This document shows, piece by piece, positions 11,092 through 20,240 of a stretch of DNA of 64,000 bases. The stretch spans positions 2,790,001-2,854,000 of the forward strand of contig NZ_CP107947.1 in assembly GCF_036059255.1 (NCBI RefSeq). The letters are read 5' to 3'. The notes under the pieces were generated by a model that was given only the letters and a program-made list of their open reading frames with translations, did no database searches and was not told where the DNA came from. Within the stretch, counting starts at the first letter, position 1; every line of letters starts with the position of its first letter. The position numbers and the translations under genes are program-made. The stretch is from Micromonospora sp. NBC_00389. Lineage in GTDB: Bacteria > Actinomycetota > Actinomycetes > Mycobacteriales > Micromonosporaceae.

Positions 11092-11957
11092 TAGCTGGAC
11101 GTCGCCCGCGGGGCTGACATGGGTACGGGTTCACCCGCGCCGTGGTCCGTAGCCACCGGTGAACCGATCAGGCGTGCCGCCCGCCGGTGTCGTCGAGCGG
11201 CTAGGGGCAGACCGACCAGGAACTCGGGAAACATGCCGAAGAAGGTCTTGGCGCTCTGCAACTCCAAGGTGTGCGCCCGCGACCACTGGAAGGAGTTTGT
11301 CGCACGTGCCCAGTGGTGGGTCCAGCGGACGTCGCCGAGCAGGGCGACCGGGAGGCCGTGTCGCCATGCCCGCAGCCCGAGCTCGTGGTCCTCGTAGTAG
11401 AGGAAGAACCGCTCGTTCCACTCACCCATCGCGATGAAGTCGGCGGTGCGGGCGGCGACCGCCGCGCCCATGACCCAGGCGACGTAGACCGCCTCACCGG
11501 CATTGGCCACCACCCGGTAGGTCGCGTGCAGCCGGGAGAGGGGCCAGATCTTCCGGTTGCCCAGCTTGGCGGTGGCGTAGGGGAAACCTCGCCCGTTGGG
11601 CTGGGGGACCCCCTCCGTGGAGAGCAACTGGGGAGCGACCAGACCACCGTGGGCGTCGAGGTGCCGCCGGAGCACGTCGAAACCGTCCGGGCCGATTTCG
11701 AGGTCGGGGTTGGCGAACAGAATGTACTGACCAGCCGCCTCGCGTACGCCGACGTTGTTGGCCCTGGAGAAGCCGACGTTCTCCGGTAGCCGGATGACCC
11801 GGGCACCCAGCTCCTCCGCCACCGCGACCGAGTCGTCGGCGGAGCAGTTGTCGACGACGATCCACTCGTAGGGCTTGTCGGCGTCGCGCCAGCACTGGCG
11901 GAGGGTGTCCGCCGAGTTGTAGGTGACCGTTACGACACTCCACTGGTGTCCTGCCAT
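11091..11957 (-). CDS. Glycosyltransferase family 2 (rhamnosyltransferase-like)
   Basis: 288 residues. The start is ATG 11957, which overlaps the upstream gene stop as TGATG; the open frame extends 21 codons further but runs into that gene. GT-A hallmarks: WSVVTVTYNSADTL at the N-terminus, WIVVDNCSADDS (about 31-42), LFANPDLEIGPDG (DXD equivalent NPD, about 82) and FLYYEDHELGLRAW near 188 (acceptor/base region). Soluble, probably membrane-associated, transferring one sugar to the lipid-linked repeat unit. It sits in a tightly packed leftward operon of glycosyltransferases. Confidence 0.88.
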   Translation of the reverse strand: MAGHQWSVVTVTYNSADTLRQCWRDADKPYEWIVVDNCSADDSVAVAEELGARVIRLPENVGFSRANNVGVREAAGQYILFANPDLEIGPDGFDVLRRHLDAHGGLVAPQLLSTEGVPQPNGRGFPYATAKLGNRKIWPLSRLHATYRVVANAGEAVYVAWVMGAAVAARTADFIAMGEWNERFFLYYEDHELGLRAWRHGLPVALLGDVRWTHHWARATNSFQWSRAHTLELQSAKTFFGMFPEFLVGLPLAARRHRRAARLIGSPVATDHGAGEPVPMSAPRATSS

Positions 11958-12871
11958 CACGCGCTCCGAACTCTCAGATAGCTGAACAGGGTTGCAAAGC
12001 CGAACCGCTTGCCCTTCCACTGCCGGCGGGCGGCCGGCCCCTCGATCAGTCCACGTCCCACGCCGCGCAGGAACGGTCGCAGCAGGCCCTGACTCGCGCG
12101 TCGGGCGGCCAGCGCCAGGTGCGCCAACGCGAGGATCGGGATCGCGACGAGCATCAGCGGCCAGGTGAAGGTCCGGGCCGCGACCAGGAGCCGGTTGCGG
12201 GCCAGCAGGAACGCCCGGAATCCCTGGAGCTTGTTGTCGCCCTCGACGCTGTGGCCCCCGGCGTGCGGGAGCATGATGTCCAGCCGGCGGGTGCGCAGGC
12301 CCTCCGCATAGAGCCGGAAGGCGAGGTCGGCGTCCTCGCCCCAGGCGAACAGGTGCTCGTAGAATCCGCCGAAGCGGCGGAAGAGCGCGGTCGGGAAGAC
12401 GGCCGCGCCGCCGGACGGACCGAGTGGCCCCCGCGGCACCGTCGCGGCCCGGTCGATGAAGAGCGAGACCGGGTGCAGGTCGATGCCGACGTACTCGCCG
12501 CCGTGCATGGCCAGGCCGACCGCGATCGGGTTGCCAGGGTCAGCCTCGATGGTGGCGCAGAGACGGGCCAACGCGCCCTCCGGCAGCCAGACGTCCGGGT
12601 TCAGCAGCAGGACATGGCTTGTCTCCGCCGCCGCGACGGCCCGGTTGCAGCCCGCCGCGAAACCCGGATTCGACGAGTCCGGGAGGTACTGGTACCGGTC
12701 GTCGTCCAGACAACTGGCGATGACCTTCGCGCACCCGTCCTCCGGCCAGTTGTCGGCGAAGATGAACCGCACCGGGAGCCCGTCGGCAGCGCGTACCCAG
12801 GTCGGCAGCGTTTCGGCGAGCATGTCGCTGGACCGGTAGAGGACCGTGACGATGGTCAGCGTCTCTGCCAC
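11957..12871 (-). CDS. Glycosyltransferase family 2 with C-terminal hydrophobic segment
   Basis: 304 residues. N-terminal TIVTVLYRSSDMLAETLPTW and FIFADNWPEDG, LLLNPDVWLPEGAL (NPD near 93) and FAWGEDADLAFRLY near 183-196 are GT2 features of the rhamnosyltransferase/dTDP-sugar type. A hydrophobic segment (about 235-262: TWPLMLVAIPILALAHLALA) probably anchors it to the membrane. Stop and next start overlap (TGATG). It lies 64 nt after the GT4 gene in the same direction. Confidence 0.88.
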   Translation of the reverse strand: MAETLTIVTVLYRSSDMLAETLPTWVRAADGLPVRFIFADNWPEDGCAKVIASCLDDDRYQYLPDSSNPGFAAGCNRAVAAAETSHVLLLNPDVWLPEGALARLCATIEADPGNPIAVGLAMHGGEYVGIDLHPVSLFIDRAATVPRGPLGPSGGAAVFPTALFRRFGGFYEHLFAWGEDADLAFRLYAEGLRTRRLDIMLPHAGGHSVEGDNKLQGFRAFLLARNRLLVAARTFTWPLMLVAIPILALAHLALAARRASQGLLRPFLRGVGRGLIEGPAARRQWKGKRFGFATLFSYLRVRSA

Positions 12872-12935
12872 TCGGGCACCCCCCTCATCATTGGTTGGTC
12901 ATTCAAGGAAAGCCGGGCAGGACAACGCGTGCTGG

Positions 12936-14015
12936 TCACAGCAGCGAGCGGTACAGGTCCTGCCAGCGGGTCACGCACCGGTCGAAGGCGTACTCCTCGG
13001 CGTACCACTCGGCCACCCGCTGCCCCTCGTCTGGCGCGCGGCGGCCGACCGCCTCCCGAATGGAACCGGCGAGCGCGGCGGGCGCGAGGTCCGCCTGGAA
13101 CGCCAGCGTGCCCGTGGCATGCCGGGTGACCTCGGCCAGGCCGCCGGCCCCGGTGTGCACAACGGGTACGCCCAGGGACAGCGCCTCCAGCGCGCTGAGC
13201 CCGAACGACTCGACCCGGGAGGGCACCACCAGGCAGTCGATCTGCTGCAGGAAATCCGCGGCCGTGACCCGGCCGACGAGTTCGAGGTTCGGTCGGGCGG
13301 CGATCGGCAGTGAGCCGGCGCCAGCGACCTTGAAGTCCACGTCCGGGAGGAGGCCGGCGATCTCGGGTAGGAGGTCAACCCCCTTCTCCTTCTCCAACCG
13401 GCCGAGGTAGCCGACCAGCGGCCGCCGACCCGGCTCCCGCGGGTGCGCGGGCTTCGGGCTGGGCCAGGTGGCCGGCAGCGGGTTCGGGATCACATGGATG
13501 TTCTTGACGCGGCCCCGGTCGCGCAGCTCGGCGGCCTCGAACTCGGACACCGCCACCGTCGCGTGTGGCCGGGCGCGGCGCATCGCCAGGTCCAGGGTGA
13601 TGTTGGACTGGATGGCGGCCTTCTGCTGAAGTGACGCGGCGGTGTCCCGGTACTGCCAGAGGCTGTTGTGCAGCGTGACCACGAGCGGGGTCCGCTTGCG
13701 CTCCATGCTCAGCGCCGCCCGGGAGTGCATCGCCGCCGACAGCAGGTGGGCGCAGACCACATCCGGCTGCACCTCGGTGACGAGGCGGCGGATCTCCCGG
13801 GCATAGGCCAGGTCGATCCGGCTGGTGGCGCTGAGCCCGATCCAGGGCACCCCGGCCTCGCGCAACGCATGGCCCACCTCGTCGTCCGAGGTGGCGGCGA
13901 TGACCTCGACACCCGTCCGGGCATGAGCCGGGATGATTTCGGTCAGGATCCGTTCCGCGCCGCCGAGTTGCCGCCGTCCGGAGCCGCCTGTGGTGCAGAC
14001 AAACAACACCTTCAC
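12936..14015 (-). CDS. Glycosyltransferase family 4 (group 1)
   Basis: 359 residues. GTG 14015 overlaps the preceding stop by 4 nt (GTGA) and gives the expected N-terminus KVLFVCTTGGSG; the open frame upstream belongs to a wrong frame of the GT2 gene. GT-B fold: N-terminal GGAERILTEI donor-acceptor domain, VAVSEFEAAELRDRG hinge, then VGYLGRLEKEKGVDLL, and the EX7E region VESFGLSALEALSLGVPVVHT typical of retaining GT4 enzymes using NDP-sugars. It acts in the cytoplasm on the growing lipid-linked glycan. Confidence 0.9.
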   Translation of the reverse strand: MKVLFVCTTGGSGRRQLGGAERILTEIIPAHARTGVEVIAATSDDEVGHALREAGVPWIGLSATSRIDLAYAREIRRLVTEVQPDVVCAHLLSAAMHSRAALSMERKRTPLVVTLHNSLWQYRDTAASLQQKAAIQSNITLDLAMRRARPHATVAVSEFEAAELRDRGRVKNIHVIPNPLPATWPSPKPAHPREPGRRPLVGYLGRLEKEKGVDLLPEIAGLLPDVDFKVAGAGSLPIAARPNLELVGRVTAADFLQQIDCLVVPSRVESFGLSALEALSLGVPVVHTGAGGLAEVTRHATGTLAFQADLAPAALAGSIREAVGRRAPDEGQRVAEWYAEEYAFDRCVTRWQDLYRSLL

Positions 14016-14878
14016 GAGGCACGCAGTCCCTCGACGGCACCGCGCGCGATCGCCCGGCGGACGGGGTTTCCGCCCACCGCCGCCCGCAGCAGCACCCCGC
14101 CCACGTACGCCGTCGTGGCGATGCGGCCGCGCCGGCCGCCCATGTCCCGGCTCGCCCGGATGAACTCTCGGGTACGGCGCTGGGAGATCTCCTCCTCGGA
14201 CCAGCGCCGCTTGGCGGTCGCATCGTCCTCGTGCATGATCACGGCCTCCGGCACGTACGCCAGCCGCATGCCCTGTTGACGCACGGCCCAGCACAGCCGC
14301 ATGTCCTCGGAGTAGAAGAAGGACGTCTCGTCGACGCCGCCGATGGCGTCGAAGGTGCTCCGGCGCATGGCCACGAAGGGCCCGGTCAGCCAGTCCGCCT
14401 TTTCCGGCGGCGCGACGATCCGCAGGTTCGGCAGCACGAGGCTCAGCCCGGTGGCGTGGGCGAAACCGACGCCCATGCTCAGGAACCGCCCGCCCTCCGT
14501 CTGCGACACACCCGCTGGCGTCACCACGCCGGGGAAGGCCGCACCCACCTTGGGGTCCTCGAGGGCGGCCAGCAGTCGGGTCACGGCATCGGCGTGCACG
14601 ATGATGTCGTTGTTGGAGAGGATGACGTTCGCCCGGCTCGTGTGACGCACGCCGAGGTTCATTCCCCGTGCGTACCCCAGGTTCGAGCCGGACTGGACGT
14701 ACCGGACACCCTGCTGGGCGCAGAACTCGCTCAACGCCTCCTGGATGTGCGGGGAGCTGCCGTTGTCCACGACAACGATCTCCGCCGCGCTCGGCAGCGA
14801 CAGGACGCAGGCGCGGGTGCGCTCGAAGTCCTCCCACGCGAGGACAACAATGGAGACATCCATGTCAAACCGTCCCAT
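14012..14878 (-). CDS. Glycosyltransferase family 2
   Basis: 288 residues from ATG 14878; a second ATG at 14863 (MDVSIVVLAWEDFERTRA) lies 2 nt after the upstream stop and is equally possible. GT2 signatures: EIVVVDNGSSPHIQ, NVILSNNDIIVHADA (DXD-like), FFYSEDMRLCWAVRQQG. It is the third GT2 enzyme of the operon, consistent with a repeat unit of at least four sugars when the GT4 is counted. The stop overlaps the GT4 start by 4 nt. Confidence 0.87.
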   Translation of the reverse strand: MGRFDMDVSIVVLAWEDFERTRACVLSLPSAAEIVVVDNGSSPHIQEALSEFCAQQGVRYVQSGSNLGYARGMNLGVRHTSRANVILSNNDIIVHADAVTRLLAALEDPKVGAAFPGVVTPAGVSQTEGGRFLSMGVGFAHATGLSLVLPNLRIVAPPEKADWLTGPFVAMRRSTFDAIGGVDETSFFYSEDMRLCWAVRQQGMRLAYVPEAVIMHEDDATAKRRWSEEEISQRRTREFIRASRDMGGRRGRIATTAYVGGVLLRAAVGGNPVRRAIARGAVEGLRAS

Positions 14879-16124
14879 GATTCGGCGACTGCGCCCGGCG
14901 CAGACTCGCTCTCGACGCGAAGGCGTGTACGGCGTAGGCGAGCGTGGAGGCAGCCGCCGCCCCGATCACGCCCGCCCAGGGGATGATCGCGAAGTACGCG
15001 GGGATCGCGAACGCCAGGGTGATCATGGCGACCACGGTCGTCGCCCGCTCGCCCCGCCTCTTCAACAGCAGGGCGCTCCAGCTCTTGCCGGCCGCCGTGG
15101 CCAGTGAACCGGGCAGAAGGACGAGGCCGAGGATCCAGGCGTGCCGGTACTCCGGCTGCAGGTAGCCCAGCACGGCAAGTCCGACGACAGCCGCCAGAGC
15201 AATCGGCAGGGCCGCCTTGACCACGGCTCGCGTCGGGTCGGGCCCGTCGGCACCGTCCCGGCTGGCCAGGATCCGCTGCGCGCGCACGACGGCACCGGCC
15301 TGCGCGAACTCCAGCGCGGCGACCGCCAGGGCGTAGACACCGAGCGGTCCGGCACCGACGAACCGGGCCACCAGGATCTGGTTGAACCGGAGCGTCATCA
15401 TCTGGGCGAAGATCCCGAGATGCAGGTTCCCGACCGCGACCACGTCGGAGCGGTATTCCGATCTCGTGGCCGCTGGCGTCGGCGCAGGTCCGATCCGCCG
15501 GACCATCCCCAGCACCAGACCGCACACGGCCAGCGCGCTGAGCCACTGAACAACGAGCCACACCATGCTCCACAGGCCGCCGTCGAGGTGCCCGGCGGCG
15601 TAGAGAGCGAGGTAACCACCGACCAGGACCGCCCCGCTCACCGCACGCATCGAGTAGACGAGCATGAAGCTCTTCTGCCGCAGCGCGATCGACGAGACCG
15701 TGTTGAAGATGGTCAGACCCGCCGCGGACCCCACCGCGATCACGTAGCTACCGAGGCCGGCCACCGCGATGAGCAACGCGGCGGCGACAGCGGAGAGGAT
15801 GACCGAGGCCCCCAACAGGGCGAGGACCCACGGACGGCCCCGGGAGAAGACCCAACCGGCCGGGCGGGACAGCAGGAACGTGTCCAGCGACAGACCACCG
15901 ACGGCGGCGCCCAGCGTGGCGCTCACCATGTTCGCGGAGAGTTCGCCACGCTCAGCCGGGGGCAGCGCCACCGACAGGACCGCCGCCAGGCCGGTCAGGC
16001 CCAGCGCGCCCATGAAGAGACGCTCGGGTGCGATGAGCCGCCGGAGCAGATCCATGGCGCGACGACCGGGGGGTGGTGTCACGCCGGAGCCCGAGGACGG
16101 CCGAGCAGCATTGACCAGCGACAC
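14865..16124 (-). CDS. Polysaccharide flippase (Wzx/MATE-like, MVF superfamily)
   Basis: 419 residues with about 12-14 hydrophobic helices and few charged loops, consistent with a lipid-linked oligosaccharide flippase of the polysaccharide biosynthesis protein family. ATG at 16124 begins the leftward operon flippase-GT2-GT4-GT2-GT2-acyltransferase-GT-C. It would move the undecaprenyl-linked repeat unit across the membrane for the polymerase at 6491-8059. Hydrophobicity pattern and context carry this call; no short diagnostic motif exists. Confidence 0.78.
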   Translation of the reverse strand: MSLVNAARPSSGSGVTPPPGRRAMDLLRRLIAPERLFMGALGLTGLAAVLSVALPPAERGELSANMVSATLGAAVGGLSLDTFLLSRPAGWVFSRGRPWVLALLGASVILSAVAAALLIAVAGLGSYVIAVGSAAGLTIFNTVSSIALRQKSFMLVYSMRAVSGAVLVGGYLALYAAGHLDGGLWSMVWLVVQWLSALAVCGLVLGMVRRIGPAPTPAATRSEYRSDVVAVGNLHLGIFAQMMTLRFNQILVARFVGAGPLGVYALAVAALEFAQAGAVVRAQRILASRDGADGPDPTRAVVKAALPIALAAVVGLAVLGYLQPEYRHAWILGLVLLPGSLATAAGKSWSALLLKRRGERATTVVAMITLAFAIPAYFAIIPWAGVIGAAAASTLAYAVHAFASRASLRRAQSPNHGTV

Positions 16125-16157
16125 GCCGTTTCGCCCCCCATACTTGCGACACGTGCA

Positions 16158-16173
16158 GTACGACGAGTCGTAC
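16158..16173. promoter_or_regulatory. Perfect inverted repeat in divergent flippase/rfbB promoter region
   Basis: GTACGAC-GA-GTCGTAC is a perfect 7+2+7 palindrome in the 191-bp divergent region, 34 nt upstream of the flippase start and 143 nt upstream of the rfbB start. It is in the right place to be an operator coordinating both directions of the surface polysaccharide locus. The binding protein is unknown. Confidence 0.45.
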
Positions 16174-16315
16174 GCCGCTGGTGATTTCTACCGGACGACC
16201 GCTCTACCTGCAATCGCCCGGGCGGTTCGACCCGGAGGCCCCCGAATCTCCTCCGCGGCAACCGAACGGTCGGGTGGCTTGCTCCCCGACCTGCCCCGCG
16301 TACACTTCCGGACCC

Positions 16316-17317
16316 GTGAGGATCCTCGTCACCGGCGGAGCCGGATTCATCGGGTCGGAGTACGTTCGCCTGCTGCTGGGCGAGCCCCTCGGCAGTGCCG
16401 ACGGCGTGCCGCCGCTCGAGCCGGCGGCAGTGACCGTGCTCGACAAACTGACCTACTCGGGTAACCGGGCCAACCTGGCACCGGTACAAAACGATCCACG
16501 GTTGCGGTTCGTGCAGGGCGACATCTGCGACCCGGTCCTGGTCGACCAGGTCGTCGCCGACCACGACGTGATCGTGCACTTCGCCGCCGAATCACACGTC
16601 GACCGGTCCATCGCCGGCGCCGCGCCGTTCGTCACCACCAACGTGCTGGGCACCCAGACACTGCTCGACGCCGCGCTGCGCCACCGCACCGGCCGGTTCG
16701 TGCACGTCTCCACCGACGAGGTCTACGGCTCGATCGACGAAGGATCCTGGACCGAGACCTGGCCCCTGGCCCCCAACTCGCCGTACTCGGCGTCCAAGGC
16801 CAGCTCCGACCTGCTCGCCCTGGCCTACCACCGCACCCACGGCATGGACGTGGTCGTCACCCGCTGCTCCAACAACTACGGGCCCTACCAGTTCCCCGAA
16901 AAGGTCATCCCGCTGTTCGTCACCAACCTGCTCGACGGCGGCACCGTCCCCCTCTACGGCGACGGCGCCAACATCCGCGACTGGCTGCACGTGCACGACC
17001 ACTGCCGAGGCATCGCCCTGGTCCAGCAGAAAGGCCGCGCCGGAGAGGTCTACAACATCGGCGGCGGCACCGAACTGACCAACAAGGAACTCACCGGCCG
17101 ACTCCTGCAAGCCTGCGACGCCGACTGGGACCGCGTCATCCCCGTCGCCGACCGCAAGGGCCACGACCGCCGCTACTCCCTCGACATCACCAAAATCCAC
17201 GACGAACTCGGCTACAGCCCCAGCATCGACCTCGACCACGGCCTCGCCGACACCGTCCGCTGGTACCAGGAAAACCGCGCCTGGTGGGAACCCCTCAAGA
17301 CCACCCCCACCGCATGA
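16316..17317 (+). CDS. rfbB: dTDP-glucose 4,6-dehydratase
   Basis: 333 residues from GTG 16316, which places the Rossmann motif GGAGFIGS at residues 7-14 as usual; the longer open frame upstream has no homologous sequence. Active-site features: STDEVYG with Thr133, Asp134 and Glu135, and YSASK with Tyr157 and Lys161 (SDR extended family). It converts dTDP-D-glucose to dTDP-4-keto-6-deoxyglucose, first committed step to dTDP-rhamnose and other deoxysugars. The other rml genes are not next to it, so the product sugar cannot be fixed from this window. Confidence 0.95.
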   Translation: MRILVTGGAGFIGSEYVRLLLGEPLGSADGVPPLEPAAVTVLDKLTYSGNRANLAPVQNDPRLRFVQGDICDPVLVDQVVADHDVIVHFAAESHVDRSIAGAAPFVTTNVLGTQTLLDAALRHRTGRFVHVSTDEVYGSIDEGSWTETWPLAPNSPYSASKASSDLLALAYHRTHGMDVVVTRCSNNYGPYQFPEKVIPLFVTNLLDGGTVPLYGDGANIRDWLHVHDHCRGIALVQQKGRAGEVYNIGGGTELTNKELTGRLLQACDADWDRVIPVADRKGHDRRYSLDITKIHDELGYSPSIDLDHGLADTVRWYQENRAWWEPLKTTPTA

Positions 17318-17328
17318 CCCGACTACTC

Positions 17329-17363
17329 CTCACCGGCGCCGGCGGAATGCCGGCGCCGGTGAG
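17329..17363. terminator. Strong hairpin between convergent rfbB and glycosylphosphotransferase genes
   Basis: A perfect 15-bp stem (arm CTCACCGGCGCCGGC) with a GGAAT loop starts 11 nt after the rfbB stop. There is no T-tract, common for actinobacterial terminators. It can serve both the rightward rfbB transcript and the leftward gene ending at 17421. Confidence 0.7.
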
Positions 17364-17420
17364 CTGAGTTCCATCGGACTGTCAGGCACCACGCCGTCTG
17401 TCGCGGCGTCCGGCGTCCGG

Positions 17421-18944
17421 TCAGCGGCCCCCGGCGCGGAAGACTTCCGCGACCGTACGGAGCACGACCTTGACGTCCAACCACAGCGACCAGTTCTCGA
17501 TGTAGTAGTTGTCGAACCGCGCCCGGTCGGAGATCGGCGTGTCGCCGCGCAGGCCGCTGACCTGGGCGAGACCGGTGAGCCCGACGGGTACGCGGTGGCG
17601 CGCCGCGTAGTTCGGGTACTCGGCGGAGAACTTCTCCACGAAGTAGGGCCGCTCCGGCCGCGGCCCGACCACGCTCATGTCGCCGCGCAGGATGTTCCAC
17701 AGCTGGGGCAGCTCGTCCAGCGAGGTCCGACGCATGAACCGGCCGATCGGCCCGACCCGCCGGTCGTGCGCGATGGACCAGTTGGTCTGCGACTCCTGCT
17801 CGTTCACCGGACGCATCGACCGGAACTTGATGACCTTGAACGGCTTGCCGTACCGGCCGATCCGCTCCTGATAGAAGAAGATGCCCCGGCCCCCGTCGAT
17901 GAACGTGGCGATGGTGCAGAGCAGCAGCACGGGGCTCAGCAGGATCAGTGCGACAGCGGCGAACAGCATGTCGGACGCCCGCTTGATGGCCCACCGCGGA
18001 CCGGTCAGCGAGATGTCGCCGATCTTGACGATCGGGAACGCGCCGATGTGGTCCGGGTAACCACTGTGCGAACGGGAACCCCACAGGCGCGACACCGCCC
18101 AGAGGTCACAGTGGGAGCTGCGGGGACGCAGCAGGGTCTCCATGAGCGTGGACTCGTCGCAGTCCGGGTCGGCGATGACCAGGACCTCGCACTCCAGCAA
18201 CCGCACAAGGTGGTCGAGGTCGGACAGCGTGCCGCTCAATGGAAGCACCCCGGTGCCCTCGCGGGACGGAGCGTCGACGCAGCCGACGAACCGCAGACCG
18301 TACTGCGGGTAGCGGCGCAGCAGCCGGGCGAGTTCGACACCGATCGGCCCACCGCCGACGATGATCGCGTTGTGCTCCGCCCACCGCCGCTTGCGGGACA
18401 GGACGGTGAACGCCCTGCTGGCCGCGCGCCCGAGGATCACGAGCGCCGCCGACAGCGCGACACCCCGCATGAACCCGCCCACGTACGCCACCGAGGAGTG
18501 GCGCTCCGCCGCGATGATGGCCACCACTGCGGCCGAGGCGAGCAGTCGCCCACCGAGGCTCGGCAGTTCGTCCAGAATGCTCACGTGACGGCGGGGCCGG
18601 TAGAGACCGCCGACCGCGAAGAAGGCCACCGTCAGGACGGCGTTGGCCAGGGTCCCGCGCCAGTAGTTGTGCGTCAGCAGCAGCGGAGCGATCAGCGCGA
18701 CGGCGTCGACGGGCGCGATCATCATCCACGCCCGCAGCCACCGGGTCCGCGACGAGGTGCTGGACCTGGCGTACGGCAGGACGGCGGTCGTGCTGAGGCC
18801 GGGCGCCTCTGCATGGGCCTCCGGCTCCCGGGCTTGAACGACGGGTGGGGCACCGTAGTGACGGGCCCCGTCGCCCGGAAGGCTGGACTGCCCTTCGCCG
18901 ACGTGCGGCGTGGGCGAATGGCTGGTCGCCGATTGGCCTGACAT
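17421..18944 (-). CDS. Polyprenyl glycosylphosphotransferase (initiating sugar transferase)
   Basis: 507 residues: variable N-terminus, four or five membrane helices (about 50-165), a nucleotide-binding-like CoA_binding_3 domain (about 170-290, NAIIVGGGPIGVELARLL), and a C-terminal bacterial sugar transferase domain (about 312-507, KRASDMLFAAVALILLSPVL; KVIKFRSMR; RTSLDELPQLWNIL; VGPRPERPYF). It transfers the first sugar-1-phosphate from an NDP-sugar to undecaprenyl phosphate, starting repeat-unit synthesis on the inner leaflet. The LCP gene lies 109 nt upstream in the same direction. Confidence 0.93.
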   Translation of the reverse strand: MSGQSATSHSPTPHVGEGQSSLPGDGARHYGAPPVVQAREPEAHAEAPGLSTTAVLPYARSSTSSRTRWLRAWMMIAPVDAVALIAPLLLTHNYWRGTLANAVLTVAFFAVGGLYRPRRHVSILDELPSLGGRLLASAAVVAIIAAERHSSVAYVGGFMRGVALSAALVILGRAASRAFTVLSRKRRWAEHNAIIVGGGPIGVELARLLRRYPQYGLRFVGCVDAPSREGTGVLPLSGTLSDLDHLVRLLECEVLVIADPDCDESTLMETLLRPRSSHCDLWAVSRLWGSRSHSGYPDHIGAFPIVKIGDISLTGPRWAIKRASDMLFAAVALILLSPVLLLCTIATFIDGGRGIFFYQERIGRYGKPFKVIKFRSMRPVNEQESQTNWSIAHDRRVGPIGRFMRRTSLDELPQLWNILRGDMSVVGPRPERPYFVEKFSAEYPNYAARHRVPVGLTGLAQVSGLRGDTPISDRARFDNYYIENWSLWLDVKVVLRTVAEVFRAGGR

Positions 18945-19053
18945 GTGTGGACCTCCCCGTGAACGCCCCGGTCAGACATCACGACCAGAAGGGCGACCGA
19001 ACTTTACGATCGGCAGGGGCGCGCCACCATGGCCAGCAAGCCAGTTCCTTGTC

Positions 19054-20211
19054 CTACTTTGCGGCGGACAGAATCTCCGGCACGTTGTCGTTGCGTACCG
19101 CGTTGAACACCCGCGTGGCCTTTTCCTTGTCGGCGAGGACGACGCTCTCGTTGCCGATCTGACCCGTGCCCTTCGTGGGGCAGGTGAGGAACGTCAGGTT
19201 GCCGCTGCGCAGTTCGCGAAGCTCGGCCGCGAGGTCCAGCAGGTTCAGGGACTTGTCCACCGCCACCGCGTCCGCCGTCGCCTTGACGAAGGAGTTCAGC
19301 TTGGCCGGGTTGGCGAGCGTCCCGCCCGACGCCGCCTTGTCCAGGATCGCCTTGATCACCTGCTGCTGGTGGCGGATCCGGGCGAAGTCGCCATCGGCGA
19401 AGGCGTGGCGTTCGCGTGCGTAGTCGAGCGCCGCTGCCCCGTCCATCTTCTGCGGGCCGGCGTTGAACGTCCGGCTGCCGTTGAGCGCGTACAGCGTGGT
19501 GAAGCCCTTCTCCACGTCCACGTTGATGCCACCGAGCGCGTCGACGATCTCCTTGAAGCCTCCGAAGTCGACCATCGTCACGTGGTCGACGCGGACGCCG
19601 GTGAACTTCTCGACGGTCTGCACCATCAACGGAACGCCACCCCACGCGAACGATGCGTTGATCTTCGCGTCCCGGCCACCCCGCCCCTGCGGGGACTTTG
19701 GCACGTTCACCCAGGTGTCCCGGGGGATCGAGATGAGCTGCGCGCTCGACCGGTCCTTCGGGAGGTGGGCCAGGATGATCGTGTCGGTGCGGGAGCCGGA
19801 GTCGTTCTCCGGGTCACGCGAGTCACTGCCGAGAATCATGATGTTCATGGCGCCCTTGGCGGTCTCGACCACCTGCGGGCGCTCGGCCTCCGGCACCTCC
19901 CCGAAAGCGTCGACTCGCTCGATCCCGGAGTTGATAGAGCGGAAGTAGAGCCCTCCGGCGACCATTCCGGCACCGCCGAGCAACGCCAGGACCACGAAGG
20001 TGATCAGTACGACCTTGCGCCACCGGCGACGCCGCGGAGGCGCCTCCTCGGTCGGCTCCGGTGGCGACTGCGCCTCAATGAACTGAGTCTCGGGCTCCGC
20101 GTACTCCTGGCGATACTGCATGGTCGCGATGCTACTAATTGCTGCTCCGGCGCCGTACCCCCCGTCCGTGCCATACGGGTCCATTTCCGGACCGAAAATT
20201 TCTTCGACCAT
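19054..20211 (-). CDS. LCP (LytR-CpsA-Psr) family glycopolymer-peptidoglycan ligase
   Basis: 385 residues: cytoplasmic acidic/Pro-rich region, a basic patch RRRRWRK, one membrane helix (about 66-88), then the LCP domain with IMILGSDSRDPENDSGSRTDT, LISIPRDTW and DYARERHAFADGDFARIRHQQ. The conserved Asp and Arg residues of the pyrophosphate-lipid site are present. LCP enzymes move undecaprenyl-pyrophosphate-linked polymers onto peptidoglycan on the outer face of the membrane, so this gene is the likely last step of the pathway. The start ATG is 29 nt from a divergent methyltransferase gene. Confidence 0.93.
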   Translation of the reverse strand: MVEEIFGPEMDPYGTDGGYGAGAAISSIATMQYRQEYAEPETQFIEAQSPPEPTEEAPPRRRRWRKVVLITFVVLALLGGAGMVAGGLYFRSINSGIERVDAFGEVPEAERPQVVETAKGAMNIMILGSDSRDPENDSGSRTDTIILAHLPKDRSSAQLISIPRDTWVNVPKSPQGRGGRDAKINASFAWGGVPLMVQTVEKFTGVRVDHVTMVDFGGFKEIVDALGGINVDVEKGFTTLYALNGSRTFNAGPQKMDGAAALDYARERHAFADGDFARIRHQQQVIKAILDKAASGGTLANPAKLNSFVKATADAVAVDKSLNLLDLAAELRELRSGNLTFLTCPTKGTGQIGNESVVLADKEKATRVFNAVRNDNVPEILSAAK

Positions 20212-20240
20212 CGGTCACGTGAACCTGGTATGAAGCTGCC

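Noticed and set aside
14016..14837. N-terminal 274 codons of the open frame containing the GT4 gene
   Set aside because: They lie in an alternative frame of the upstream GT2 gene and are Arg/Gly/Ala-rich; GTG 14015 with 4-nt overlap is the natural start.
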